Origin: Candidatus Villigracilis proximus
GTDB taxonomy: Bacteria > Chloroflexota > Anaerolineae > Anaerolineales > Villigracilaceae
Length of the DNA stretch: 64,000 bases
NCBI GenBank assembly: GCA_016715195.1
Contig: JADKBB010000014.1
Span: 20,193 to 84,192, forward strand
Direction of reading: 5' to 3'
The notes beneath the pieces are model-generated. The model had not been told where the DNA came from. It ran no database searches and worked only from the letters and a program-made list of their open reading frames with translations. Position 1 is the stretch's first letter; each line of letters begins with the position of its first letter. Both the position numbers and the translations under genes were made by a program. Positions 43,514 through 52,513 of this stretch are shown here, piece by piece.

Positions 43514-44818
43514 GTGAAATTTCAAAAAATTTGTGTCATTGGCCTGGGTTATATCGGCCTCCCCACCGCATCCACTTTTGCCGCGCACGGCATCAACGTC
43601 CTCGGTGTGGATATCAGTCAGCGCATTATTGACACCCTGAACAAGGGTGAAATCCATATTCACGAACCCGGCTTGCATGAAGAAGTAAAAAAAGCCATTC
43701 AATCTGGCAATTTCAAAGCCGCCACAAAACCGGAAGAGGCCGACGCCTTCATCATCGCCGTGCCAACCCCCTTTCAGGAAAATAAATTTGGCGAATACAA
43801 CGGCATGACCTATAAACTGGCGGATATGCGCGCTGTGATCTCCGCCGCAGAATCCATTGTCCCATTTTTGCGGAAGGGGAATCTCGTCGTCCTCGAATCG
43901 ACTTCCCCTCCACGCACCACCGTCGACCTTGTGACTCCCATCCTCGCTCGTTCGGGACTGGAAGCTGGGCGCGACTTCCATTTGGCATATTCTCCCGAAA
44001 GAGTTTTGCCCGGACAGATCATGCGCGAACTGATCGAGAACGCGCGCGTCATCGGCGGCGTGACCCCCGAGTCGGCACAAGTCGGGCGCGATCTGTATTC
44101 CATCTTCGTCAAAGGACAGATCGTCCAAACCGATGCAACCACCGCAGAAATGGTCAAATTGATGGAAAACACCTACCGCGATGTGAATATCGCCATCGCC
44201 AATGAATTCTCACGTCTCGCAAATAAATTCGGCGTGGATGTCTGGGAAGCCATCTCCATTGCCAATTTACATCCGCGCGTAAAGATCCTTAACCCCGGCC
44301 CCGGCGTCGGCGGACATTGCATCAGCGTGGACCCGTGGTTCTTCGTTGAAGCCGCTCCAGCGTTAACGCCGCTCATCTATCACGCCCGGCAGGTCAATGA
44401 TGCCCAGCCTCATTTTGTAGTGGAGACGGTTAAACGCGCACTCGGCTCCCTTGAAGGCAAAAAGATCGCAGCGCTCGGCCTGGCCTACAAACCCGATGTG
44501 GATGACCTGCGCGAAAGCCCTGCAAATGAAGTTGTACATCTGCTGCAACACGAAGGCGCACTGGTAAAAGCCTGGGAACCTTTCAAACCAGACGCGAATC
44601 TGCCGGGCATTCATATGTCTGCTACTTTTGAAGATGCCATCAAAGATGCAGATGCGCTCCTCTTACTGGTAAATCACACGGAATTTGCAAAACTAAACCC
44701 CAAAGAGATCGCACAAAAAACAAAAGCCCGCATCCTGATCGATACCGTCAAAGGTTGGAATTATGAAGCGTGGGAAAAAGCCGGGTTTACACTCCTGCGT
44801 CTCGGTGTAGGAAAGTAA
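43514..44818 (+). CDS. UDP-sugar 6-dehydrogenase (WecC/UDP-ManNAc dehydrogenase type)
   Basis: The 434-residue protein has VIGLGYIGLPTASTFAAHG (NAD motif), VLESTSPPRTTVDLV, and catalytic Cys in GPGVGGHCISVDPWF. The length and PWF context match the WecC group (UDP-N-acetylmannosamine to UDP-ManNAcA). It makes a nucleotide sugar for surface polysaccharide. Start is GTG 43514 after GGAGTCCCA. Neighbouring sugar genes are absent. Confidence 0.88.
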   Translation: MKFQKICVIGLGYIGLPTASTFAAHGINVLGVDISQRIIDTLNKGEIHIHEPGLHEEVKKAIQSGNFKAATKPEEADAFIIAVPTPFQENKFGEYNGMTYKLADMRAVISAAESIVPFLRKGNLVVLESTSPPRTTVDLVTPILARSGLEAGRDFHLAYSPERVLPGQIMRELIENARVIGGVTPESAQVGRDLYSIFVKGQIVQTDATTAEMVKLMENTYRDVNIAIANEFSRLANKFGVDVWEAISIANLHPRVKILNPGPGVGGHCISVDPWFFVEAAPALTPLIYHARQVNDAQPHFVVETVKRALGSLEGKKIAALGLAYKPDVDDLRESPANEVVHLLQHEGALVKAWEPFKPDANLPGIHMSATFEDAIKDADALLLLVNHTEFAKLNPKEIAQKTKARILIDTVKGWNYEAWEKAGFTLLRLGVGK

Positions 44819-44965
44819 ACCCGTGTAAAAAATTGGTGTTTCCCCCCATTCCACGCTTATACTATCCGTGATAAAAATTTATCAGGCTCATTATTGAAGA
44901 TAACTATTTGTAATGTCGGGCATATAGATTCTGAGTATAATGAAAAGTATAGAGACAGGATATCC

Positions 44966-45916
44966 ATGATGCTACGCCGATCCATCACATTAATGTTCGT
45001 TCTTTGCCTGCTCGGCACAAGCTGGGGATCTGTTTACGCGCAAGCGCCAGAGAACAACAAATATTTTAGCGAAACCGGGCACAATGTCATTGGAGATTTT
45101 CTTAAGTTCTACAATAGCAACCCCAATGCCACATTTTTGTATGGATACCCCATCACCGAGGAATTTACCAGCAAAGACGGAAAAAAGGTGCAATATTTTC
45201 AGCGCGCCCGTTTTGAATATCGCGCTGATCTGCCCGAAGGGCAGCGTGTACAAGTCACTTCGCTTGGCAGTTTAACCTACATTTCCACCGGACCATTAAA
45301 TGTGGCAACCAACACATTTGCCTGCCGCAATTACACAGAGACAGGATATACAGTTTGTTTCGCATTTCTTGAATTCTTTGATAAATATGGCGGCACCGCG
45401 CAATTTGGCTTCCCCATTTCGCCTTTTGAATATCACGAAAACAAGATCGTGCAATATTTTGAAAAAGCGCGCCTTGAATGGCAGCCGTGGAAACCCGAAG
45501 GCCAGCGCGTAGTGGTCTCAGATCTGGGCCGTGTCTATTTCGACAAACTTGGCGAAGATATAGGCCTTATCCCGCCAGTCATCGCGCTGGACAATTCACC
45601 CAAGACCATCAGCAAATTACAGATTCGCGCCTTTGTATGGAAGGCTGTCACTCTGGCAACTGATTCACAATTGATCTTCGTGATCGTGCAGGATCAAAAC
45701 CAGCAGCCCGTGGCGAACGCAAGCTGCACATCCATCGTCCACTGGCCGGGTGGGCGAAATGAGTCGTTTACGCTCACAACCAATACCAATGGTGTTGGCA
45801 TGATACCGCTCTCATTCGCCAGCCAGCCCTACGGCAGTTTGATCTACACCGATGTCACCTGTACTTATAACGGCCTCAACGGAAGCACAACAACATCTTT
45901 CAGAATTTGGTACTAA
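44966..45916 (+). CDS. Secreted protein with two LGFP-like repeats
   Basis: The 316-residue protein has a signal peptide (ITLMFVLCLLGTSWGSVYAQA) and two copies of a roughly 65-residue module: GHNVIGDFLKFYNSN...FLYGYPITEEF...VQYFQRARFEY...GQRV and its second version (CFAFLEFFDKYGG...FGFPISPFEY...VQYFEKARLEW...GQRVVV). A beta-strand-rich C-terminal domain (about 235-316, with SCTSIVHWPGG) follows. Such proteins are common in Chloroflexota envelopes. I use ATG 44966 after GACAGGA. Confidence 0.8.
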   Translation: MMLRRSITLMFVLCLLGTSWGSVYAQAPENNKYFSETGHNVIGDFLKFYNSNPNATFLYGYPITEEFTSKDGKKVQYFQRARFEYRADLPEGQRVQVTSLGSLTYISTGPLNVATNTFACRNYTETGYTVCFAFLEFFDKYGGTAQFGFPISPFEYHENKIVQYFEKARLEWQPWKPEGQRVVVSDLGRVYFDKLGEDIGLIPPVIALDNSPKTISKLQIRAFVWKAVTLATDSQLIFVIVQDQNQQPVANASCTSIVHWPGGRNESFTLTTNTNGVGMIPLSFASQPYGSLIYTDVTCTYNGLNGSTTTSFRIWY

Positions 45917-45923
45917 AAACATC

Positions 45924-45957
45924 AGTCCTCTCGCAAGTGCGGGAGGACTTTTTATTT
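45924..45957. terminator. Rho-independent terminator
   Basis: AGTCCTCTCGC pairs with GCGGGAGGACT (one wobble), followed by a T-rich tract. It also overlaps the end of the convergent PyrK-like gene. Confidence 0.85.
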
Positions 45958-46644
45958 TAATTCGCTCATCTCAAACACCGGGCCGTCTTTACAAGTCATC
46001 TTCCATTCGTGGCGGATGGTCAACGCGCAGACGCCGCATTCGGCCAGCGCGCCGCATGGCATGGGAGCGCGGACTAAAACCTGCGCTTCACGCGGACCTT
46101 TCGCCTGATTCTCCTCACCAAGCATTTTTCTTAGCTGAGGCAGATTCTCACGCCCCACATCCAACGCGGCAAAATCTGCCCATTGATAAATATCAGACAT
46201 GGCCTGCAAAGGTTGAATCTCAACTGCTTCGGGCATGTCTTCCAAAATTGTATTGCTGACCAGGACCACTTCTGCGCCTTGTTTAAGCGCGATGGAAATT
46301 AATCCATGCAGGCGGGCGGGAGATTCGTCAAATGCAATCAGGGCGATCTTGCGCGCAAAGGCCGGGACGGAGAATCCATGCCCGAGCGGACCGCGTAGAT
46401 TCAGGCGTGTGCCGGGCATCCACGATAAAGGCAGGAAGGGTGCGGAGCGAAATCCATTCGGCGCTGAGTCGCTGAAGAAAACAGGAACAGCCAGCGGTGC
46501 GGATGATCCGCTGGCGTGGGCCAGCAAATATTGTCCTGGGGCGGGAATCAGGTCGGGCGGGCAAATGATCCGCGCGCGGGAATCCAAATAAACATCTGTT
46601 ACTTGCCCTGCACCATTCTTCATAGGAGAAATGTTAACACGCAT
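45952..46644 (-). CDS. PyrK-like dihydroorotate dehydrogenase electron-transfer subunit family protein
   Basis: The 230-residue protein matches the ferredoxin-reductase-like fold: a flavin-binding beta barrel, NAD-like region and a C-terminal iron-sulphur motif CGALAECGVCAL...TCKDGPVF, the CxxxxCxxC...C arrangement of PyrK. PyrK moves electrons from dihydroorotate dehydrogenase to NAD. No pyrD is adjacent, so the partner is unknown. The start is uncertain (46644 or 46674). Confidence 0.75.
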   Translation of the reverse strand: MRVNISPMKNGAGQVTDVYLDSRARIICPPDLIPAPGQYLLAHASGSSAPLAVPVFFSDSAPNGFRSAPFLPLSWMPGTRLNLRGPLGHGFSVPAFARKIALIAFDESPARLHGLISIALKQGAEVVLVSNTILEDMPEAVEIQPLQAMSDIYQWADFAALDVGRENLPQLRKMLGEENQAKGPREAQVLVRAPMPCGALAECGVCALTIRHEWKMTCKDGPVFEMSELK

Positions 46645-46671
46645 TGAGAGCCTAAGCAAGCGAGTTATAAT
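46644..46671 (+). promoter_or_regulatory. Sigma-70-type promoter for the prohibitin-like gene
   Basis: TTGAGA (46644-46649) lies 16 bp from TATAAT (46666-46671), 27 bases before the start codon. It overlaps the start of the divergent PyrK-like gene. Confidence 0.6.
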
Positions 46672-46698
46672 CATGAAAATTATGTTTCGGAGGAAACA

Positions 46699-47709
46699 AT
46701 GAATATTTCAACTTTACTGCAAGGTCTTGCAACCTTTGCCTGGATCGGATTTTTTGGTGTGCTGGTGTTGATCTTTACACGCGCAAGCCGCAACCAACCT
46801 GCAAAAGGATTAAGCACGATTGTGGTTGTTTTGCTGGTTGTGGCGCTTCTTCTCACCACCGTGGGCGCAGGATTGGTCTTCCTGCAAGCCAATGAATACG
46901 GCGTGGTGATCTCAGCCTTTGCACCAAATGGTTACCGCAATGAAGCGTTGACCCCGGGCTTGCATTGGATCATTCCGTTTGTTGAGAGTGTGCAAAAATA
47001 TTCGATTGCGCGGCAAACGTATACGATGTCTTCCACGAGTAGTGAAGGAGCTGTGCAAGGCGATGATTCAATTCAGGCGCGCACAAAAGACGGACAGCAG
47101 ATCTTTATTGATGCTTCTGTAATTTATGCGGCTGATCCCACACAGTTGATTCAATTACATACAGTCTGGCAAAATCGCTATGAAGAAAATGTTGTGCGCC
47201 CTGTTGCGCGCGCGGCGATCCGTAATGCGGTTTCACAATTTGGCGTTGAAGAATTGGTCAGCACAAAACGCGCCGAGTTGGAACAGGCGATCCGTGAAGA
47301 GATCGAGACAAAACTCAAAGCCAATAACATCATCATGTCTGATTTTCTGATGCGCAATATCCGCTTTAGCGATGAATATGCCGCAGCGGTTGAACAAAAG
47401 CAGGTTGCAGAACAACAGGCGCAGCAAGCCAAGTTCGTTGTGGAATCAAAGAAGCAGGAAGCCGAGCAGGCGCGTCAGATCGCACAAGGTCAGGCGGATG
47501 CGGCGGTCATTGCAGCCCAAGGCGCAGCGGAAGCACGTTTGATCCAGGCCAAGGCTGAAGCCGAAGCCAATCAATTGCTCTCGCAATCTCTGACGCCTGC
47601 ATTGGTGCAATATCAATATATTTTGAAACTCGCACCCGGCGTGCAGACTATCTTTATCCCAAGCGGCAATCAATTCATTTTGCCGTTGCCTGACACAACT
47701 ACACCTTAA
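46699..47709 (+). CDS. Prohibitin-like SPFH-domain protein
   Basis: The 336-residue protein has two N-terminal helices, then the SPFH/prohibitin domain (NEALTPGLHWIIPFVESVQKY, TKDGQQIFIDASVIYA) and a long helical, Ala/Gln-rich coiled tail. It is a second SPFH protein besides slipin. GGAGGAAACA precedes ATG 46699. A terminator follows at 47718. Confidence 0.9.
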   Translation: MNISTLLQGLATFAWIGFFGVLVLIFTRASRNQPAKGLSTIVVVLLVVALLLTTVGAGLVFLQANEYGVVISAFAPNGYRNEALTPGLHWIIPFVESVQKYSIARQTYTMSSTSSEGAVQGDDSIQARTKDGQQIFIDASVIYAADPTQLIQLHTVWQNRYEENVVRPVARAAIRNAVSQFGVEELVSTKRAELEQAIREEIETKLKANNIIMSDFLMRNIRFSDEYAAAVEQKQVAEQQAQQAKFVVESKKQEAEQARQIAQGQADAAVIAAQGAAEARLIQAKAEAEANQLLSQSLTPALVQYQYILKLAPGVQTIFIPSGNQFILPLPDTTTP

Positions 47710-47717
47710 TTCGTTAT

Positions 47718-47786
47718 AAACTTCGGAAGTCTTTTTGAGTCAATTTACTTCGGCTCTGTGTAAAGGCTTCCGAAGTTTATTTTTTA
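47718..47786 (+). terminator. Long hairpin terminator
   Basis: AAACTTCGGAAG (47718-47729) pairs with CTTCCGAAGTTT (47767-47778), then TTTTTT. It lies between the prohibitin-like gene and selD; its loop is long. Confidence 0.7.
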
Positions 47787-47799
47787 TAAAGGAAATGCA

Positions 47800-48860
47800 A
47801 TGCCGATTCCTCAAACTGGACGCGAAATCCGCCTGACCACGCTTTCGGCGTGTGCTGGCTGAGCGTCTAAACTAAGCGCCGATGCGCTGACGCAGGTTCT
47901 GCGTCCCATCAAGGATGTTTTTGATCCCGCCTCGTATCCGGACCTGTTAGTGGGTCTTGACTCTCCGGATGACGCGGCCGTTTGGCGTTTAAGCGAAGAC
48001 AAGGCAATTGTAGTCACGACAGATTTTTTCACACCCGTTGTCGATACACCTTATGAATACGGCTCGATCGCGGCGGCAAATAGTTTGTCAGATGTATATG
48101 CCATGGGCGGGACTCCCTTCCTTGCATTGAACATTGCGGCGTTACCAGACCACCTCCCCCCGGAAGTATCCAGTGAGATATTACGCGGCGGTGCGGAGAA
48201 AGCACGCGAAGCAGGTGTGGTGATCGCAGGCGGGCACACGGTCAAAGATAAGGAACCAAAATACGGCTTGGTAGTGATCGGGTTTATTGATCCGCGCAAT
48301 ATGATGAGCAAAGGCGGACTGAAAGCAGGCGACACACTGGTGTTGACAAAACCTTTGGGCGGCGGCGTGACAACCACCGCACTCAAACAAGAGAAAGCAT
48401 CGGAAAGCGACGTGAAAGAAGCCATCGAGTGGATGTCACGTTTGAACAAGACTGCAGGTCAACTCGCAAGGAATTCAATCTGCGCGGCGGGACGGACATC
48501 ACCGGCTTCGGCTTTCTCGGTCACAGCATGGAAATGGCAGAGGCTTCAGGTGTATCCCTGCACATTGAATATGGAAAACTTCCCTTTTTGAGCGGTGCGC
48601 GCGGGTATGCCGAACAGGGCATCTTCCCCGGCGGCGCTTTTGATAACAAAGCGCATGTGGATGCTTTTGTTAAATTCGATGCCAGCCTTGGCGAACCCGC
48701 AGAAATGCTGCTCTTTGATCCACAAACCAGCGGCGGATTACTGCTCGGGGTGCCGCAGGATAAATTAGCAGCCTTCGAGGCACGCGCAAAAGAATTGGGG
48801 CAGCCAATTTGGGCGGTCGGCAAAGTCCACTCGGGGCAAGGGATCGAGGTGCAGCCGTAA
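47800..48860 (+). CDS. selD: Selenophosphate synthetase, selenocysteine-containing, with one frameshift
   Basis: From ATG 47800 (AAAGGAAATGC ribosome site) the frame reads LTTLSACAG, then TGA (47860-47862, codon 21), then ASKLSADALTQVLRPIKDVF and the SelD domain (DDAAVWRL, VTTDFFTPVVDTPY, ANSLSDVYAMGG). TGA occupies the catalytic Cys/Sec position. A hairpin starts 26 bases after it. SelD makes selenophosphate from selenide and ATP. A missing base near 48472 shifts the frame; the rest (LRGGTDITGFGFLGHS to 48860) reads in another frame. A pipeline would start this gene near 47950 and miss the active site. Confidence 0.85.
47889..47905 (+). promoter_or_regulatory. Candidate bacterial SECIS element
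   Basis: GACGCAG and CTGCGTC form a perfect 7-bp stem with a GTT loop, beginning 26 bases after the in-frame TGA of selD. Bacterial SECIS elements are hairpins within the coding sequence with a GU-rich apical loop roughly 16-37 bases after the UGA; this one fits. Confidence 0.7.
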
Positions 48861-49003
48861 TGTTTCGCATTGGTGTGTTAGAGTTAACTCTCACCTGCGG
48901 ATTGCTCCTGCTTGTACTCGTGATCCCGTGGATGATCACAAAATTTTACACACGTGTAGATCGGCGTTTGGAAAATATTGAAAAGAAAATCGATAAGAAG
49001 TAA
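48860..49003 (+). CDS. Small membrane protein, unknown
   Basis: A 47-residue protein with one helix (VLELTLTCGLLLLVLVIPWM) and a charged Lys/Arg-rich tail (RVDRRLENIEKKIDKK). ATG 48860 overlaps the selD stop (TAATG), so it is translationally coupled. It may be a membrane partner of selD, or incidental. Confidence 0.6.
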   Translation: MFRIGVLELTLTCGLLLLVLVIPWMITKFYTRVDRRLENIEKKIDKK

Positions 49004-49130
49004 CTTTCAGGTACAATAAGGGCCGAAAACTGTTTTGTAATAAATACTATGTCAGAAATCCCTACAGAGCCTGATTCAGGTTTTCCTCCAGATACAAATC
49101 GTTCATCCCAATTGACGAGAGATTTTTCCT

Positions 49131-49152
49131 GCCGTGAATCGAGTTTCACGGC
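49131..49152. repeat. Small hairpin upstream of the CorC-like gene
   Basis: GCCGTGAA pairs with TTCACGGC, no T-run of note. A 41-residue open frame (49049-49174) spans it but has no recognisable content. The rest of the 210-base gap shows no clear promoter. Confidence 0.4.
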
Positions 49153-49213
49153 ATATAGTTTTAATCCTGCATAATATATTTTTAACTTTTAGATTAATTT
49201 AATTAAGGAAACC

Positions 49214-50515
49214 ATGAGCATTGCAAATGAGATAATAATGATTTTTATTCTGATATTGGTGAACGCCCTTCTTGCCATGTCAGAAGCCGCGCTGGTTGCT
49301 TCACGCAAGGCACGTCTGCAACAACAGGCAGGCGAAGGCAATAAATCATCAGCATTAGCCCTCAAACTGATCGAAGACCCAAATATTTTTCTCTCCACAG
49401 TTCAGATTGGAATCACCCTGATCGGAGTTCTGGCTGGTGCGGTCGGCGGCGCAACAATCGCGGAATCATTGGGGAAGGCATTGCAAAATGTTCCCTATAT
49501 CGGTGTCTATAGCACTTCGATTGCGCTGGGAATTGTAGTTATATCCATTACGATCCTAACCATCTGGCTGGGTGAATTGGTACCAAAAAGACTCGGGCTT
49601 AATAGCCCGGAAAAAATTGCCCAGGTTGTCGCCGGGCCGATGCTTTTCCTCTCAAGAATTTTTTCTCCATTCATTAAACTTATGAGTCTGGCAACAAATT
49701 TTGTTCTGCGCCTGTTTGGTGTCAATGCTTCCTCTGAACCACCCATTACAGAAGAGGAACTCCAAATGCTGATCAGTCAGGGAACACAGGCGGGAGTCTT
49801 TCAGGAAGCCGAACAGGACATGGTCGAGGGGATTTTCAGCCTCGGCGATTCGCGGGTCTACTCGCTGATGACTCCGCGCACAGACCTGGTCTGGCTGGAT
49901 GTCGCTGATTCCATCGAAGAGATCAGGGAAAAAATTGCCGATTGTCCTTATTCACGGTTTCCCGTTAGACAGGATTCGCTTGAAACGATTGTCGGCATTG
50001 TAAAATCCCGCGATCTTTTGGTGGAGAGTTTATCCGGCAAGGATATCGAACTAAAAGCCCTGCTTAAGCCGGCTTACTTTATTCCTGAAACCATGTTCGC
50101 TTCGCGCGCACTCGAACTCTTTAAAGAAAAGAATACCGAACTTCTGCTGGTCGTGGATGAATTTGGCGGCCTGCAGGGACTGTTAACCATCAACGATATT
50201 TTGGAAGAAATTGTCGGCGCGATGGAATTCGAGGAACCGCAAGCCACCCAAAGACAGGATGGTTCGTGGCTGTTGGACGGCATGTTGGAAGTGGATGAAT
50301 TCAAGGAACTCTTTGACTTTAAGCTGCTCCCGCACGAAGATGAGTATGAAACATTAAGCGGCTTCATCATGACCCTGCTCGGACGCGTACCTCAAGCCGC
50401 TGAAAACTTCGAGTGGAACGGGTATCGCTTTGAAGTAATGGATATGGACGGCCGCCGCGTGGACAAAGTGCTGGTCACAACGCTGCCCAAAATCACCGGC
50501 AGAAACAAAGGATAA
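49214..50515 (+). CDS. CorC/HlyC-family CNNM-type transporter
   Basis: The 433-residue protein has the DUF21/CNNM membrane domain (about 1-190), two CBS domains (about 205-320: VYSLMTPRTDLVWL, FPVRQDSLETIVGIVKSRDLL, VVDEFGGLQGLLTINDILEEI) and a C-terminal CorC/HlyC domain. It should export or regulate Mg2+ or Co2+. TTAAGGAAACC precedes ATG 49214. The DUF1330 gene starts 4 bases after its stop. Confidence 0.92.
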   Translation: MSIANEIIMIFILILVNALLAMSEAALVASRKARLQQQAGEGNKSSALALKLIEDPNIFLSTVQIGITLIGVLAGAVGGATIAESLGKALQNVPYIGVYSTSIALGIVVISITILTIWLGELVPKRLGLNSPEKIAQVVAGPMLFLSRIFSPFIKLMSLATNFVLRLFGVNASSEPPITEEELQMLISQGTQAGVFQEAEQDMVEGIFSLGDSRVYSLMTPRTDLVWLDVADSIEEIREKIADCPYSRFPVRQDSLETIVGIVKSRDLLVESLSGKDIELKALLKPAYFIPETMFASRALELFKEKNTELLLVVDEFGGLQGLLTINDILEEIVGAMEFEEPQATQRQDGSWLLDGMLEVDEFKELFDFKLLPHEDEYETLSGFIMTLLGRVPQAAENFEWNGYRFEVMDMDGRRVDKVLVTTLPKITGRNKG

Positions 50516-50518
50516 ATC

Positions 50519-50806
50519 ATGACCGCATACGTGATCGTAGATATTGAAGTACTTGACCCTGAAGGGTACAAGGAATATGTCAAATTGGCGCCTGAGGCGG
50601 TGAAGTTGTATGGCGGGAAATACATCGCACGCGGCGGACCAAACGAAACATTGGAAGGCGACTGGCAGGCAAAACGTCTCGTGATCCTTGAATTTCCCTC
50701 GGTCGAACAAGCCAAAAACTGGGTAAATTCACCCGAATACGCGCCCGCCCGCGCATTGCGTCATCAATACGCGCGAACAAACATGGTAGTCGTAGAGGGA
50801 ACGTAG
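50519..50806 (+). CDS. DUF1330-family protein
   Basis: The 95-residue protein has the DUF1330 pattern (AYVIVDIEVLDPEGYKEYVK, KYIARGG, VILEFPSVEQAKNWVNSPEY), a ferredoxin-like dimeric alpha/beta barrel. The function is unknown; relatives bind small ligands. It follows the CorC-like gene by 4 bases. Confidence 0.9.
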   Translation: MTAYVIVDIEVLDPEGYKEYVKLAPEAVKLYGGKYIARGGPNETLEGDWQAKRLVILEFPSVEQAKNWVNSPEYAPARALRHQYARTNMVVVEGT

Positions 50807-50854
50807 AAAGCCCCAAAAGTTCCAAATTAAAAATCAAGGTATAATTTTTACAGT

Positions 50855-51791
50855 ATGAGCCTAGAAACCAACTCCAGTAAAACAAAAGTCTGCCCCACTT
50901 GCGGAACACGTTTAAGTGAAAGCGCAACGCGCTGCCTTGTATGCGGCACAGAGTTCAACGCAAAGCCTGAACCCAAAGCAGCAAAAAAAGTGGAAATCTT
51001 CAACCTCCTTTTGATTACACGGTTGCCGCAGGCGATGGCACTTGTTCACAGATCGCATATACTTTTGGCATCTCTGTTCAAAGCATCATCATTACAAATA
51101 ACCTGGCTTCCAGTTGCCCGATCAGCGTCGGGCAAGTGCTAAGATTCCCTATCCAACCCCCACGATTGCCCCTGCCGCAACCAATACCCCGCTGCCAGTA
51201 GACGCAACCAAACAATCCTGCGAAACCGTGCCGATCACCGTACAGGATGGCGACACCCTCTCCAGCATTTCTTTGAACTACGCAGTTCCCATGGACGCCA
51301 TCAAAGAATTTAATGGATTAACCACCGACAACGTGTTTGTGGGAGCGAACTTACTCATCCCGCTCTGTTTCCGTGCTGCCACACCCGGGCCAACCCCCAC
51401 GGCGACTATTCCGCCTCCCTACCCCGCCCCAAACCTGCTTCTGCCTGCGGACGGAGCAGCCTTCACCCTGGCAAACGACGTGGTGACCCTGCAGTGGGCA
51501 TCCGTGGGTACATTACGCGATGGCGAGGCATACCAGATCACAGTTGAAGACATTACCGCCAGTCAGACCCGCCGCCTGACCGATTATGTGACCGACACAA
51601 AATACATTGTGCCCACATCCTACCGTCCGAAAGATAATGTAGCGCATATTCTGCGCTGGTGGATCACCCCAGTCCGGCAGGCTGGCACAGATGATCAGGG
51701 CCAGCCGATATGGGCAGCCTCAGGCGCAGTCAGTGACAAGCGCGACTTCTCGTGGGTCGGAATCGCCGTCGAAGGCACGCCTAACCCCTAA
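50855..51791 (+). pseudogene. Zinc-ribbon and double-LysM protein, two frameshifts
   Basis: Frame one gives a zinc ribbon (CPTCGTRL...CLVCGTEF). Near 51000 the reading moves to a second frame encoding a first LysM (DYTVAAGDGTCSQIAYTFGI...NNLASSCPISVGQVL). Near 51140 it moves to a third frame with Pro/Thr-rich linker and a second LysM (ITVQDGDTLSSISLNYAVPM...FVGANLLIPL), then a beta domain to 51791. Joined, about 310 residues. The zinc ribbon and LysM suggest an envelope or peptidoglycan-binding protein. Confidence 0.7.
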
Positions 51792-51796
51792 TATAC

Positions 51797-51832
51797 AAAA
51801 ATCCGCGTCTGCTTTGCAGGCGCGGATTTTTT
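51797..51832 (+). terminator. Rho-independent terminator
   Basis: AAAATCCGCG and CGCGGATTTT with an inner CTGC/GCAG pair, followed by T-run. It ends the LysM gene. The gap to 51974 holds no gene. Confidence 0.85.
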
Positions 51833-51974
51833 ATTTAATAACGTGAACAGTCTCTCCATGCGGCGATTAAATTACTTACAAGAATATTAACTTTTCTTAC
51901 ACCCGATCATCCGGGTGTAAAATTTTGTTTACAGCACGCGTCTCTATTTCACAAATCAAAATAAGGAAAATAAA

Positions 51975-52439
51975 ATGGGAAAACGCGAAGAAATTCTGGA
52001 GTCTCTTGAAAGTTCACACACCGTCATGATGGCGCAATTGAACGAAATTGATAAAAACCGCAAGATCTATCCTTTATGGACAATCCGTGAGATCGTTGCG
52101 CATCTTTCCGGCTGGGACGATGCCGCAATTGGTTTTGTCAACGCTCTGCTCAAAGGCGAAACTCCGCCCACGCCTGCCATGCGCGGCACAACAGTTTACA
52201 ACGATGAAACGGTCAGCACGCGTGAAGGATTAAGTTATGACCTCATCGTGCGTGAATATGTGGATACCCGCGCCAAATTGATCGCACTGACACGGCAGGT
52301 AACGGAAGAAATGGTCGTGCAAAAATCCACTTTGCCGTGGGGCGAGGCAGGTTCATTGGAGGATATTTTCTGGGTATTTGGCCCGCATGAATTGGAACAT
52401 GCAAACGATGTGAAAAAGATCATCGAGGAAAACAAGTAA
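51975..52439 (+). CDS. DinB/DfsB-family protein
   Basis: The 154-residue protein is a four-helix DinB-like protein: REIVAHLSGWDDA at one metal-site helix and FGPHELEHANDVKK at the other. The His residues would form the metal site. DinB/ClbS-type proteins often act as thiol transferases or in self-resistance. Start ATG 51975 follows AAGGAAAATA. Confidence 0.85.
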   Translation: MGKREEILESLESSHTVMMAQLNEIDKNRKIYPLWTIREIVAHLSGWDDAAIGFVNALLKGETPPTPAMRGTTVYNDETVSTREGLSYDLIVREYVDTRAKLIALTRQVTEEMVVQKSTLPWGEAGSLEDIFWVFGPHELEHANDVKKIIEENK

Positions 52440-52454
52440 GTCAAATAACCTTTT

Positions 52455-52494
52455 ATAATATCGGAAGTCTTTCATGACTTCCGATATTATTTTT
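52455..52494 (+). terminator. Rho-independent terminator
   Basis: ATAATATCGGAAGTC and GACTTCCGATATTAT form a 15-bp perfect stem, followed by TTTT. Confidence 0.85.
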
Positions 52495-52513
52495 AGACTC
52501 AAGAGGAAATTAA

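Noticed and set aside
49049..49174. 41-residue open frame between the small membrane gene and the CorC-like gene
   Set aside because: No ribosome site, no similarity and it spans a hairpin; kept only as a note.
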